Assembly: GCA_945889715.1 (NCBI GenBank)
Contig: CAMDCI010000005.1
Coordinates: 1-37,631 of the forward strand
Length of the DNA: 37,631 nucleotides
From: Bifidobacterium breve
GTDB taxonomy: Bacteria; Actinomycetota; Acidimicrobiia; Acidimicrobiales; Ilumatobacteraceae
Reading direction: 5' to 3'
The translations under genes were made by a program, and so were the position numbers. This document shows, piece by piece, positions 19,890-29,036 of this stretch. Numbering within the stretch: the first letter of the stretch is position 1; each line of letters begins with the position of its first letter. The notes below the pieces were generated by a model. The model was not told where the DNA came from. It saw only the letters and a list, made by a program, of their open reading frames with translations, and made no database searches.

Positions 19890-20282
19890 TCAGCGCTTCG
19901 TGTACTGTCCGGCCTTACGGGCCTTGCGCAGACCGTACTTCTTGCTTTCCTTACGACGTGAGTCGCGGGTCAACAAGCCGGCCTTCTTGAGTGCACCACG
20001 TGAGTCAGGATCAAGTTCAACGAGTGAACGAGCCAAGCCCATGCGCATTGCGCCGGACTGTCCGGTCACGCCACCACCATGAATGGTTGCATCGACGTCG
20101 TACTGTTCGGTCGTGTTGGTGACGCGCAATGCTTCAACTGCGGCGTTCTGCTGAGTCGCGGTGCAGAAGTACACATCGATCGGCTTGCCATTCACGGTGT
20201 GCTTGCCAGTGCCGGGGCGAACGCGCACACGTGCGACTGCTTCCTTGCGGCGACCGGTTGTCTGAGTAAGAGGCTTCGTCAT
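19890..20282 (-). CDS. rpsI: 30S ribosomal protein S9
   Basis: TTGRRKEAVARVRVRPGTGKHTVNGK ... RKESKKYGLRKARKAGQYTKR. Confidence 0.97.
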   Translation of the reverse strand: MTKPLTQTTGRRKEAVARVRVRPGTGKHTVNGKPIDVYFCTATQQNAAVEALRVTNTTEQYDVDATIHGGGVTGQSGAMRMGLARSLVELDPDSRGALKKAGLLTRDSRRKESKKYGLRKARKAGQYTKR

Positions 20283-20305
20283 TTTATGATCCTTGAATTC
20301 TTTGC

Positions 20306-20752
20306 TCAGCGAGCTTTGGCGTGGTCGAACTTGATGGCAGTCGGGTTTTGCGCGCCGTGAGGATGCTCTGCTCCGGTGTACACCTTGAGCTTCTTAATCA
20401 TCTGACGTCCGAGCGGACCCTTGGGCAACATGCCGCGCACTGAACCACGAATGGCTTCATCGGGGCGACGATTCAACAAGCTGGCGAAAGTTTCGCTCTT
20501 CAAACCACCGGGGTAACCCGAGTAGTTGTGAATCAAACGACTCTCGGCTTTGCCAGAAGTCAACACGATCTTGTCAGCGTTGATGATGACGACGTGATCG
20601 CCTGAGTCCATGTGTGGCGCGAACGTTGGCTTGTGCTTACCGCGCAACACACGTGCGACTTCGGTGCAAAGACGACCAAGGATCATGCCCTCAGCGTCGA
20701 CGACATGCCACTCACGAACGATCTCGCTGGCCTTTGGCGTATAGGTGCTCAT
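20306..20752 (-). CDS. rplM: 50S ribosomal protein L13
   Basis: REWHVVDAEGMILGRLCTEVARVLRGKHKPTFAPHMDSGDHVVIINADKI; start at MSTYTPK. Confidence 0.96.
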   Translation of the reverse strand: MSTYTPKASEIVREWHVVDAEGMILGRLCTEVARVLRGKHKPTFAPHMDSGDHVVIINADKIVLTSGKAESRLIHNYSGYPGGLKSETFASLLNRRPDEAIRGSVRGMLPKGPLGRQMIKKLKVYTGAEHPHGAQNPTAIKFDHAKAR

Positions 20753-20843
20753 AGATACTTCTTTCAGAAAAGGTTCCCGGGACAACGCAGCCCACAGGGA
20801 CTGAGAAATGATACGGGCATTATGGGTAAAAACGACAGGGTGG

Positions 20844-21668
20844 TCACCCGAATATCTCGCGTGGGCGAATGAAAACGTCTTGGTCGTAGCCGACTTCCCA
20901 CAAACACAGTCCGTGGGCTGGGGCGACTTGGCCCGCCTCGGTACGGGCTCCCGAACGCAAAATGCCCGACATCGAGCCAGGGGTCAGCTTGCGCAGGCCC
21001 ACATCGACCAAGGTGCCGACGATCGAGCGCACCATTTGGTGGCAAAAAGCGTTGGCCCGAATCTCAAACCGCAGAATTCGCGACCCTCGTTCACTGGTGT
21101 GTTCAGACCAACGGGCCTGGGTCACTTCGCGAAACATACTCTGCTCTTTTTCGCCTTCAACCGGCTTGGGTTTGCGACAAAAGGCCGAAAAGTCATGTTC
21201 GCCAATCAACGGATCACCCGCCAGATACATCAGGGGCAAATCAAGTTCTTGGGGTACGTGCCAGGCGGTTGCGGCCAGGAAGGGATCGGCCACCGGATCG
21301 TTGAGCACGGTGTAGCGATAGTGGCGCCAATGCGCCGAAAACCTCGCATGAAAATCGGGTGCAGCCCATTCAACTGCGCGCACCACAATGCCCGGCGCAC
21401 ACATTTTGGTCAAACGGCGTGGCAGGGTTTCGAGATCAATATCAAGCGGCAAATCACACGTGATGACCTGTCCCCAACCATGAACTCCAGCGTCGGTACG
21501 ACCAGCACCAGTGATGTGAACTGGAAAACGCGAGATGAGCGACAAGGCATCACCAATAACACCGGCGACCGAACGCACATCGTCGTTGATGGCAAAGCCA
21601 CTGAAGTGCGAACCTTCGTAGGCAACTAACAAACGAGCCCGCCTGATGGCGGGCTCGGACGTATTCAT
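20844..21668 (-). CDS. truA: tRNA pseudouridine(38-40) synthase TruA
   Basis: LLVAYEGSHFSGFA, ITGAGRTDAGVHGWGQV, FDFSAFCRKPK-like HDFSAFCRKPK, CHQMVRSIVGTLVDVG; start uncertain because a hairpin overlaps the annotated 5' end (alternative TTG at 21632). Confidence 0.92.
   Translation of the reverse strand: MNTSEPAIRRARLLVAYEGSHFSGFAINDDVRSVAGVIGDALSLISRFPVHITGAGRTDAGVHGWGQVITCDLPLDIDLETLPRRLTKMCAPGIVVRAVEWAAPDFHARFSAHWRHYRYTVLNDPVADPFLAATAWHVPQELDLPLMYLAGDPLIGEHDFSAFCRKPKPVEGEKEQSMFREVTQARWSEHTSERGSRILRFEIRANAFCHQMVRSIVGTLVDVGLRKLTPGSMSGILRSGARTEAGQVAPAHGLCLWEVGYDQDVFIRPREIFG
21634..21657 (-). terminator. Terminator-like hairpin between rplQ and truA, overlapping the annotated truA start
   Basis: CGAGCCCGCC-TGAT-GGCGGGCTCG perfect 10-bp stem; on - strand followed by TTTGTTAGTT. 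Confidence 0.7.
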
Positions 21669-21710
21669 GAGTTGTAACTCGCGACCAGATACATGTCGGA
21701 CGCGAAAATG

Positions 21711-22082
21711 TCAGACGAGTTCGATACGCGCCATGGGGGCGTTGTCGCCCTGACGCGGACCAAGCTTCAAGATACGCAAGTAGCCACCGTTACGTTCGAG
21801 GTAACGAGGAGCAACTTCAGCGACCAACTTGTGCGTCATTTCCTTGTCACCGAGGTAACCCTGGATCTGACGAATGCGGTGCACGCTCATAGCGTTTCCG
21901 TCTTGAGCCTTCTTGGCCTTGGTGATGAGCTTTTCGGCGATGGGGCGAAGTGCCTTGGCCTTAGCTTCAGTTGTCTCAATGGCCTCAGCAGCAATCAAAG
22001 ATGCTGTGAGGTTGGCCATCATCAACTTCTGGTGCTGTGAGCTACCGCCAAAGTTTCTGGCACGGCGTGGTGTTGCGGGCAT
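21711..22082 (-). CDS. rplQ: 50S ribosomal protein L17
   Basis: MPATPRRARNFGGSSQHQKLMMANLTASLI. Confidence 0.95.
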   Translation of the reverse strand: MPATPRRARNFGGSSQHQKLMMANLTASLIAAEAIETTEAKAKALRPIAEKLITKAKKAQDGNAMSVHRIRQIQGYLGDKEMTHKLVAEVAPRYLERNGGYLRILKLGPRQGDNAPMARIELV

Positions 22083-22114
22083 GGTGTGTTTCCTTCGTTA
22101 AAACGTTCGTCGGC

Positions 22115-23053
22115 TCAGCCGCGAAGTGTCAGGCCGCGCTCATCAAGCTTCTGCTTGACTTCGTCGAGGCTCTTCTGGCCAAAGTTGGTGATATTCAACA
22201 AGTCGTCTTCGTTCTTGCTCAGAAGTTCGCCAATGGTGTTGACCTGGGCGCGCTTCAAACAGTTACGGGGACGCTCGGAGAGATCGAGGTCTTCGATTGC
22301 AATGTCGAGATCGGGGCTTGATGATCCAGCTTGAATCACTTCGCCAAGTTCAAGACCCTTGGGCTCTTCTGACAAGTTGGCAACGAGATCAACGAGCGCA
22401 CGCAAGGTTGCGCCAGCTGATGCAAGTGCATCACGCGGTGTGGTGGTGCCATCAGTTTCGATGTCGATGATGAGCTTGTCGTAGTTAGTTGACTGCTCAA
22501 CGCGAGTTGGCTGAACATCAAACATCACGCGACGCACTGGCGAGAAGATGGCATCAATCGGAATGACTCCGATAATGCGCGATCCCGAATCGCGATCGCT
22601 TGAGTTGTAACCACGACCCTGCTCGACCGTGAGGTCGAATGCAAGACGGCCCTTGCCATTGACGTGAGCAATGACGAGATCCTTGTTGAGGATTTCAACG
22701 TCGGCTGGGCACTGAATGTCGCCAGCGGTGACGACTGTTCCTGCTTCGCCACGAACGTCAACACGAATGATGACTGCTTCGTCTGATTGCGAGATCAGCA
22801 CGATGTCTTTGAGGTTGAGGATGATGTCGGTGACGTCCTCGGTGACACCAGCAATGGTGTCGAACTCGTGCAAGGCCTCATCAAAGCGAACCGTCGTAAT
22901 GGCGGAACCGGGGATGGAGGAAAGCAACACGCGACGAAGCGAGTTACCGATGGTATGACCGAAGCCGGGCTCAAGAGGTCCGACAGAGAAACTCTGACGG
23001 TTACCGTTCTGTTCGCCGATTGCTTCGACACTGGGGCGCTGGATGACGAGCAT
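22115..23053 (-). CDS. rpoA: DNA-directed RNA polymerase subunit alpha
   Basis: MLVIQRPSVEAIGE, FSVGPLEPGFGHTIGNSLRRVLLSSIPGSAIT, CTD LSERPRNCLKRAQVNTIGELLSKNEDDLLNITNFGQKSLDEVKQKL; start set by GGAAGAG SD. Confidence 0.97.
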   Translation of the reverse strand: MLVIQRPSVEAIGEQNGNRQSFSVGPLEPGFGHTIGNSLRRVLLSSIPGSAITTVRFDEALHEFDTIAGVTEDVTDIILNLKDIVLISQSDEAVIIRVDVRGEAGTVVTAGDIQCPADVEILNKDLVIAHVNGKGRLAFDLTVEQGRGYNSSDRDSGSRIIGVIPIDAIFSPVRRVMFDVQPTRVEQSTNYDKLIIDIETDGTTTPRDALASAGATLRALVDLVANLSEEPKGLELGEVIQAGSSSPDLDIAIEDLDLSERPRNCLKRAQVNTIGELLSKNEDDLLNITNFGQKSLDEVKQKLDERGLTLRG

Positions 23054-23117
23054 TTGTCTCTTCCGTTCGTCGAGGGTTTGTACGTAGGCAGTATTAGATG
23101 CAGATTGAATTGCTGGA

Positions 23118-23735
23118 TTACTTCGAGTAAAGCTCAACGATGAGCTGTTCACGTACGGGCACATCAATGTGCTCGCGAGCTGGTTCGTTGCGAACGGTGA
23201 CTTGCTTGCCGCCGTCTCCGCTTTCGAGCCAACCGACCAATGAACGGTCCAAGGTATCGATGTTGTGCTGAATCACGATCATGTCGCGAGCCTTGACAGC
23301 CAAGGTGATGACATCACCTTTTTTGACACGTGCGCTCGGGATGTTGAGGCGCTTGCCATTGACCAAGATGAGTCCGTGGCTGACGAACTGACGCGCCTGC
23401 GGGCGGGTGCTGCCGAAACCAGCGCGGTACACGATGTTGTCGAGACGAAGCTCGAGCAAACGCAACAGGTTTTCACCAGTCGGTCCCTGTAGACGGTTGG
23501 CTTCTTCGTAGGTCTTGCGGAACTGACGCTCGAGTACACCGTAGATGTACTTAGCCTTCTGCTTTTCCTGAAGCTGTGCGAGGTATTCGCTACCGGCTGA
23601 GCGACGACGCGTACGGCCGTGCTGACCCGGTGGGAACGGACGACGCTCAAGAGCCTTGCGGCCCTTTTCGTTTTCGAACAAGTTCGTGTTCAGACGGCGC
23701 GACAAACGCACCTTGGGTCCGGTGTAACGGGCCAT
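23118..23735 (-). CDS. rpsD: 30S ribosomal protein S4
   Basis: MARYTGPKVRLSRRLNTNLF ... GQHGRTRRRSAGSEYLAQLQEKQKAKYIYGVLERQFRKTY. Confidence 0.97.
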   Translation of the reverse strand: MARYTGPKVRLSRRLNTNLFENEKGRKALERRPFPPGQHGRTRRRSAGSEYLAQLQEKQKAKYIYGVLERQFRKTYEEANRLQGPTGENLLRLLELRLDNIVYRAGFGSTRPQARQFVSHGLILVNGKRLNIPSARVKKGDVITLAVKARDMIVIQHNIDTLDRSLVGWLESGDGGKQVTVRNEPAREHIDVPVREQLIVELYSK

Positions 23736-23738
23736 GAC

Positions 23739-24137
23739 TTAGTTCCTCTTCCGCTTGGGCAACTTGCAGCCGTTGTGGGGTACGGGCGTGACATCTTTGA
23801 TGCCAGTCACTTCGATACCAGTGTTCTGCAACGAACGAATTGCGGTGTCACGACCAGAGCCTGGGCCCTTGGCGTGAACTTCGACGCGACGCATACCTTG
23901 TTCGAAAGCGGCCTTCGCTGCTTTCTCGGCGGCCATTTGTGCAGCAAATGGTGTGCTCTTACGCGAACCTTTGAAACCAACTCCGCCACCTGAGGCCCAC
24001 GATAAAACGTTGCCTTCGGTGTCAGAGATGCTGACGATGGTGTTGTTGAACGAGCACTTGATGTGACACACACCAACACTGACGTTTTTGCGCTCGCGCT
24101 TACGGGGGCGTCGTCCGCCCGGCTTCGGCTTAGCCAT
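23739..24137 (-). CDS. rpsK: 30S ribosomal protein S11
   Basis: [27 protein letters not shown] ... [17 protein letters not shown]. Confidence 0.97.
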   Translation of the reverse strand: MAKPKPGGRRPRKRERKNVSVGVCHIKCSFNNTIVSISDTEGNVLSWASGGGVGFKGSRKSTPFAAQMAAEKAAKAAFEQGMRRVEVHAKGPGSGRDTAIRSLQNTGIEVTGIKDVTPVPHNGCKLPKRKRN

Positions 24138-24143
24138 GATGTA

Positions 24144-24521
24144 CTACCTCACTGCCTTTTTCTTGTTTGCAACGGTCTTCTTCGGTCCCTTACGGGTACG
24201 AGCATTGGTGTGAGTGCGCTGACCACGAACGGGCAGGCCCTTACGGTGACGGACGCCCTGGAGGCAACCGATTTCGATCTTGCGCTTGATGTCGGTCTGA
24301 ACTTCGCGGCGAAGGTCACCTTCGACGGTCACGTTCTTGTCAACCCAACCACGAAGTTTGTTGACTTCTTCGTCAGTCAAGTCGCGAACACGCGTGTTCG
24401 GACTGATATCGAGGTCTGCGCACATGCGTTGAGCAGTCGGCTTACCGATGCCAAAGATGTAGGTGAGCGAAATCTCCAACCGCTTCTCGCGGGGAATATC
24501 AACTCCAGAAATACGGGCCAT
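24144..24521 (-). CDS. rpsM: 30S ribosomal protein S13
   Basis: [26 protein letters not shown] ... [23 protein letters not shown]. Confidence 0.97.
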   Translation of the reverse strand: MARISGVDIPREKRLEISLTYIFGIGKPTAQRMCADLDISPNTRVRDLTDEEVNKLRGWVDKNVTVEGDLRREVQTDIKRKIEIGCLQGVRHRKGLPVRGQRTHTNARTRKGPKKTVANKKKAVR

Positions 24522-24541
24522 GCTGTTTCCTTATTCTCTTC

Positions 24542-24655
24542 TCAGCCTTGACGCTGCTTGTGGCGCGGGTTCTCGCAAATGACCATGACACTGCCGTGCC
24601 GGCGGATCACTTTGCACTTCTCGCAGATTTTCTTAACACTTGGTTTGACCTTCAT
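24542..24655 (-). CDS. rpmJ: 50S ribosomal protein L36 (not in the supplied ORF track)
   Basis: Hand-translated 37-aa [40 protein letters not shown]. Confidence 0.97.
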   Translation of the reverse strand: MKVKPSVKKICEKCKVIRRHGSVMVICENPRHKQRQG

Positions 24656-24739
24656 GGTCATCTCACTTCTTGTTGTTAGATTTTGAACGATAAAGACTGG
24701 TTTTATTGACTATTTACAATGTTTATTAACGACTTGTCA

Positions 24740-24964
24740 TTACTTGTAGCGATACGTAATGCGACCTCTGGTGAGGTCATATGGCGTGAGCTCTACTTGC
24801 ACCTTGTCGCCAGGAAGAATACGGATGTAGTTCATTCGCATCTTTCCGGAGATATGCGCCAAAACTTTGTGGCCGTTCTCAAGCTCCACCCGAAACATGG
24901 CGTTCGGCAGGGACTCGAGGATCGTTCCTTCGAGCAAAATGGCGTCATCTTTGGGCTTGGACAG
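24740..24964 (-). CDS. infA: Translation initiation factor IF-1, apparent CTG start
   Basis: [73 protein letters not shown]; in-frame TAG upstream, AGGAG SD 6 nt before CTG at 24964..24962, no ATG/GTG before the conserved region. Confidence 0.9.
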   Translation of the reverse strand: MSKPKDDAILLEGTILESLPNAMFRVELENGHKVLAHISGKMRMNYIRILPGDKVQVELTPYDLTRGRITYRYK

Positions 24965-25176
24965 AACTGACTCCTAACAGGGCGGATATTTCAAACTGCA
25001 GTGCGCCACGAGGACGCGTACAGGGTCGGCCATTGGACCGAGGGGCAATGCTACCGCCGAGACTCAAATGAACCAAGTGCCCCGAGCCAGAAACTTCACG
25101 GGAAACTTGGGAGTCTTTTCGGGGGCAAACCATAGTCCAGGTCTCAAGGCCGCTCCGGGCAATATCTGCAGAAAAG

Positions 25177-25185
25177 TTATCCACA
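25177..25185 (+). promoter_or_regulatory. Perfect DnaA-box-like nonamer TTATCCACA upstream of infA
   Basis: aaagTTATCCACAg at 25173..25186. Confidence 0.45.
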
Positions 25186-25192
25186 GGCAGGC

Positions 25193-25858
25193 TTAGCCGT
25201 TCTTCCGGGCATGGTCGATCGCTGCCGTCAATGTGCCAAAAACCTCGTTGGGCGAGACCGATCCATCGATTTCGACCAGGCGACCATCTCGACCATAGAA
25301 GTCAAGCAAGGGTGAGGTCTGCGATTCGTAGAGGTCGAGACGCTGACTGATGCTCTCAGGAGTGTCATCGTTGCGGTGAATCACATCGCCGCCACACGAG
25401 TCACAAATCCAGGGATCACGCTTTTGGGTGGTGGCAACGTAGTTCGTGCCACAGTCACGACAGACCCGGCGGGCTGAGATGCGCTGAATGACCAATTCGC
25501 GCGGCACATCCAAATCGAGCACCACATGAATGGGACGCTCGGCGGCGATTGCGTCAAGAGCAATTGCTTGGGCCACAGTCCGCGGAAAACCATCAAGGAT
25601 GTAGCCACGAGTACGGGCGTCATCTTGCTCTAAGCGTTCACGGATAATTTCGATCATGATGTCGTCGCCCACTAAGCGGCCGGCTTTGATGACCTGGCCG
25701 GCCATTTTGCCGAGTTCAGTTCCTTCACGCACAGCAGCGCGCAAGATATCCCCCGTTGAAATGTGGGGAACCACGTAGTGCCGTGAAATGCGTTGGCATT
25801 GTGTACCTTTACCAGCACCTTGACGACCCATGATGATCAAACGTACGCCCGCGGTCAT
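25193..25858 (-). CDS. adk: Adenylate kinase
   Basis: LIIMGRQGAGKGTQCQRIS, ISTGDILRAAVREGTELG, GYILDGFPRTVAQA, Cys4 zinc lid CRDCGTNY..CDSCGG. Confidence 0.96.
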   Translation of the reverse strand: MTAGVRLIIMGRQGAGKGTQCQRISRHYVVPHISTGDILRAAVREGTELGKMAGQVIKAGRLVGDDIMIEIIRERLEQDDARTRGYILDGFPRTVAQAIALDAIAAERPIHVVLDLDVPRELVIQRISARRVCRDCGTNYVATTQKRDPWICDSCGGDVIHRNDDTPESISQRLDLYESQTSPLLDFYGRDGRLVEIDGSVSPNEVFGTLTAAIDHARKNG

Positions 25859-25896
25859 GAGTTAGTCCTGACGCAGCCACCGATGCTGCGCGAGCA

Positions 25897-27219
25897 TCAC
25901 TTCAGGAATCCCTCGTAGTTGCGCAGCATGAGCTGGCTATCTACTTGGCGCATCAATTCAAGAGCAACACCAACGGCGATCAATACGGTCGTACCAGCGA
26001 ATGGGAATGACTGCACGTCACCGACCCACAACACGATGTACGGCAAGATGGCAATGAAAGCAACGAACAAAGCACCCGGCAACGTAATGCGGTTGACGGT
26101 CTTGGCGAGATAACGCTCAGTTTGTGGTCCGGGACGAATACCAGGAATGAATCCACCTTGACGACGAATCTGATCGGCCTGACGAATTGGATCGAAAGCA
26201 ATGGAGTTATAGAAATATGCAAACGCGATGATCAACAACGCGAACGACACGATGTATAGCGTTCCTTGAGATGACACCAAGTTGCGATCGACCCATTCGG
26301 TGACCGTACGACGCCAGCCTCCTGCACCACCGATGACGTTGGTGACAAGCACTGGTAACAACATCACTGAGCTCGCGAAAATGATCGGAACAACGCCAGC
26401 CTGGTTGACCTTAAGCGGAATGTACGTACTTTGACCACCATACATACGACGACCAACAACACGCTTGGCGAACTGCACGGGAATGCGGCGTTGACCAAGT
26501 TCGACGCGCACTACTGCAACCAAGATGCCGATTGAGACCGCCACGAGAATTGCAAACACGACCCACTTCTTGCTTTGCAGAATTGAGTAGTAACTAAAGG
26601 GCAGCGAACTCACAATCGATGCGAAAATCAAGATGCTCATACCGTTACCAATACCGCGTTGACTGATGAGTTCACCCATCCACATCAACAGTGCCGTACC
26701 AGCAACAAGTGAAACAATCACGAGCAAACCACGAGGCCACATTCCGTCTGGCAACAACACGATGTCGGGTGCATTGGCAGATGCGGTAAAGAAAGCTGAA
26801 CCTTTTCCTTGGCCGAAAATGAATGTCAAGCCAGCGCCCTGCAAAGTTGCAATCGCAATCGCTACGTAACGCGTCCACTGCGTGATCTTGCGCTGACCAG
26901 TTGCACCTTCTTGTTGCCACTCTTCGAGCTTCGGAATCACGACCGTCAACACCTGCATGATGATGCTTGACGTGATGTACGGCATGATGCCCAAAGCAAA
27001 AATGGCAAACGACGAGAACGCTCCACCTGAGAACAAGTTCAAGAAGCCAAGCGCGCCTTGCTCACGCGCGGATTCGCGCAATTGGCGAACCGCTTGGTCA
27101 TCGATACCCGGAACGCGAATGTGCGCTCCCAAGCGATACAACAACACCATCATGACCGTGAACAAAATCTTGTTCCGTAGGTCCGGGACCTTGAAGATGT
27201 TCTTCAAGTTCGACAGCAC
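25897..27219 (-). CDS. secY: Preprotein translocase subunit SecY
   Basis: VPDLRNKILFTVMMVLLYRLGAHIRVPGID, FALGIMPYITSSIIMQVL, LISQRGIGNGMSILIFA, GFIPGIRPGPQTERYL. Confidence 0.98.
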   Translation of the reverse strand: MLSNLKNIFKVPDLRNKILFTVMMVLLYRLGAHIRVPGIDDQAVRQLRESAREQGALGFLNLFSGGAFSSFAIFALGIMPYITSSIIMQVLTVVIPKLEEWQQEGATGQRKITQWTRYVAIAIATLQGAGLTFIFGQGKGSAFFTASANAPDIVLLPDGMWPRGLLVIVSLVAGTALLMWMGELISQRGIGNGMSILIFASIVSSLPFSYYSILQSKKWVVFAILVAVSIGILVAVVRVELGQRRIPVQFAKRVVGRRMYGGQSTYIPLKVNQAGVVPIIFASSVMLLPVLVTNVIGGAGGWRRTVTEWVDRNLVSSQGTLYIVSFALLIIAFAYFYNSIAFDPIRQADQIRRQGGFIPGIRPGPQTERYLAKTVNRITLPGALFVAFIAILPYIVLWVGDVQSFPFAGTTVLIAVGVALELMRQVDSQLMLRNYEGFLK

Positions 27220-27267
27220 GTGGTCTCCTCAGGTTCTAGCGGCTGATGAAAATCGGGAAGCCCGAAA

Positions 27268-27759
27268 TCAGCGGTTGGTGAACTGGTTGCCGTTAGCTGC
27301 AGGGCGAACCTTGTACGGCAACGGAATGATGGTGACGGAACCGCCGGCAGCTTCGATGGCAGCCTGAGCAGCCTTCGATGCACCGTGAACATGAACATCA
27401 ACCTTGCGGGTGATCTGTCCACGACCAAGAACTTTGACAAAAACGTTCTTGTGCAACACGCCAGCGGCCGTTAAGACCTCGGGGTTGACAAGTGCATCTT
27501 CGAGTTCGTTGATGGTGTCAAGGTTGACACCCTGGTATTCGATGCGGAATGGGTTATTGAAACCCTTCAACTTCGGAACACGCTGCTTGAGGGGCATCTG
27601 TCCACCTTCGAAGCCGCGAGCAACCTTGCCGCGACCACGTGAGTGCTGACCCTTGGTACCGCGACCAGCAGTCTTTCCGCCCTTGCCACCGATACCGCGA
27701 CCAAGTCGCTTTTTTGGATGGGTTGAACCAGGTGCTGGTGCTAATTCGTCAACGCGCAT
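27268..27759 (-). CDS. rplO: 50S ribosomal protein L15
   Basis: LAPAPGSTHPKKRLGRGIGGKGGKTAGRGTKGQHSRG. Confidence 0.96.
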   Translation of the reverse strand: MRVDELAPAPGSTHPKKRLGRGIGGKGGKTAGRGTKGQHSRGRGKVARGFEGGQMPLKQRVPKLKGFNNPFRIEYQGVNLDTINELEDALVNPEVLTAAGVLHKNVFVKVLGRGQITRKVDVHVHGASKAAQAAIEAAGGSVTIIPLPYKVRPAANGNQFTNR

Positions 27760-27762
27760 TGG

Positions 27763-27990
27763 TCAGCTCTCCTTCGAATCAGTCGAAGATGAAACTTCGA
27801 TGAGGTGGGGCACTCGGGCAATCATGCCGCGAATTTCGGGACGGTCGGGCAACGTATTGGACTTGCCAATACGACCAAGGCCGAGCGCGCGCAATGTTCC
27901 GCGGCTCTTGGGCTTGGCATGAGTACTCGACTTGATCTGGGTCACCGTGATAGTGGGACCAGTGTGAACAACTGTTTGGTAGGTAGCCAT
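27763..27990 (-). CDS. rpmD: 50S ribosomal protein L30
   Basis: TITVTQIKSSTHAKPKSRGTLRALGLGRIGKSNTLPDRPEIRGMIARVPHLIEV. Confidence 0.95.
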   Translation of the reverse strand: MATYQTVVHTGPTITVTQIKSSTHAKPKSRGTLRALGLGRIGKSNTLPDRPEIRGMIARVPHLIEVSSSTDSKES

Positions 27991-27992
27991 AA

Positions 27993-28640
27993 TCAGTGAC
28001 TTTCTCCTGCAGCAACGGCGCGCTTGGTTTCGTTGTAGGCCTTGAGCAAGCCCTTCGGTACGAAACTATCGGCAGGAATGCCACGACGAGCCGCGACTTC
28101 ATCGGGACGCTGCAATGACTGCAAACCGTTGATGGTGGCGCGGGCCACGTTGATGGCATTGGATGAACCAAGTGACTTGGCCAACACATCGTGAATGCCA
28201 GCCTCTTCAAGAATGATGCGCGCCGCGCCTCCGGCGATAACACCGGTACCAGGAGCTGCTGGCTTGAGCATCACGCGACCAGCACCCAAGATGCCGATCA
28301 CGGGGTGCATGATGGTGCTGCCGGCAAGGGCAACCGAGAACATGTTGCGCTTGGCGTCTTCGGTTCCCTTTTGGATAGCCAACGGAACTTCTTTGGCCTT
28401 TCCGTAACCGAGACCAACGCGACCGTTGCCGTCACCAACCACAACGAGTGCGGTGAATGAGAAGCGACGACCACCCTTAACGACCTTGGCCACACGATTG
28501 ATATGAATCACGCGTGACTCGCGGCCACCTTCGGGGGTGTTGCCCATACCCGGGGGCGGACGATCACCTTGGCGCGGGTTTCCGCCGCCAGGTCCACCTG
28601 AACGCGGATTTGGATTGGGGTTGTTTGGTGTATTCGTCAT
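27993..28640 (-). CDS. rpsE: 30S ribosomal protein S5 with Pro/Gly/Asn-rich N-terminal extension
   Basis: [49 protein letters not shown]. Confidence 0.96.
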   Translation of the reverse strand: MTNTPNNPNPNPRSGGPGGGNPRQGDRPPPGMGNTPEGGRESRVIHINRVAKVVKGGRRFSFTALVVVGDGNGRVGLGYGKAKEVPLAIQKGTEDAKRNMFSVALAGSTIMHPVIGILGAGRVMLKPAAPGTGVIAGGAARIILEEAGIHDVLAKSLGSSNAINVARATINGLQSLQRPDEVAARRGIPADSFVPKGLLKAYNETKRAVAAGESH

Positions 28641-29005
28641 TAGAACTCCAGACCTGCTTCACGAGCGGCTTCAGCAACCGCAGCGACACGACCGTGGTAC
28701 AAGTATCCACCGCGATCGAAAACAACTTTCTTGACACCAATTGCTTGAGCCCGCTGCGCAACAGTTGCACCTAAAGCCTTAGCGATTTCAACAGTGCTTC
28801 CACCAGCGGCACGCAATGCCGGCTCGTTCGATGACACCGATGTGATCGTCACACCAAGATCGTCGTTGATGACCTGAAGCATGAGGTGCTTGTTTGAACG
28901 GTACAGCGACAAGCGCGGACGCTCGGCGGTACCGTGGATCTTCTTACGAACTCGGTTGTGACGTACAAGGCGACTCTCACGACGCTCTTTACTGATCTTG
29001 CTCAT
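28640..29005 (-). CDS. rplR: 50S ribosomal protein L18
   Basis: [34 protein letters not shown] ... [26 protein letters not shown]. Confidence 0.96.
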   Translation of the reverse strand: MSKISKERRESRLVRHNRVRKKIHGTAERPRLSLYRSNKHLMLQVINDDLGVTITSVSSNEPALRAAGGSTVEIAKALGATVAQRAQAIGVKKVVFDRGGYLYHGRVAAVAEAAREAGLEF

Positions 29006-29036
29006 TGGATCTCCCTACCGGAATCTTTTCTCGGCA

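Noticed and set aside
20808-21629. 273-aa + strand ORF opposite truA
   Set aside because: Antisense to truA, which carries the GRTDAGVH catalytic motif
24945-25184. 79-aa - strand ORF between adk and infA
   Set aside because: Overlaps the infA start in another frame, no family resemblance; treated as non-coding leader
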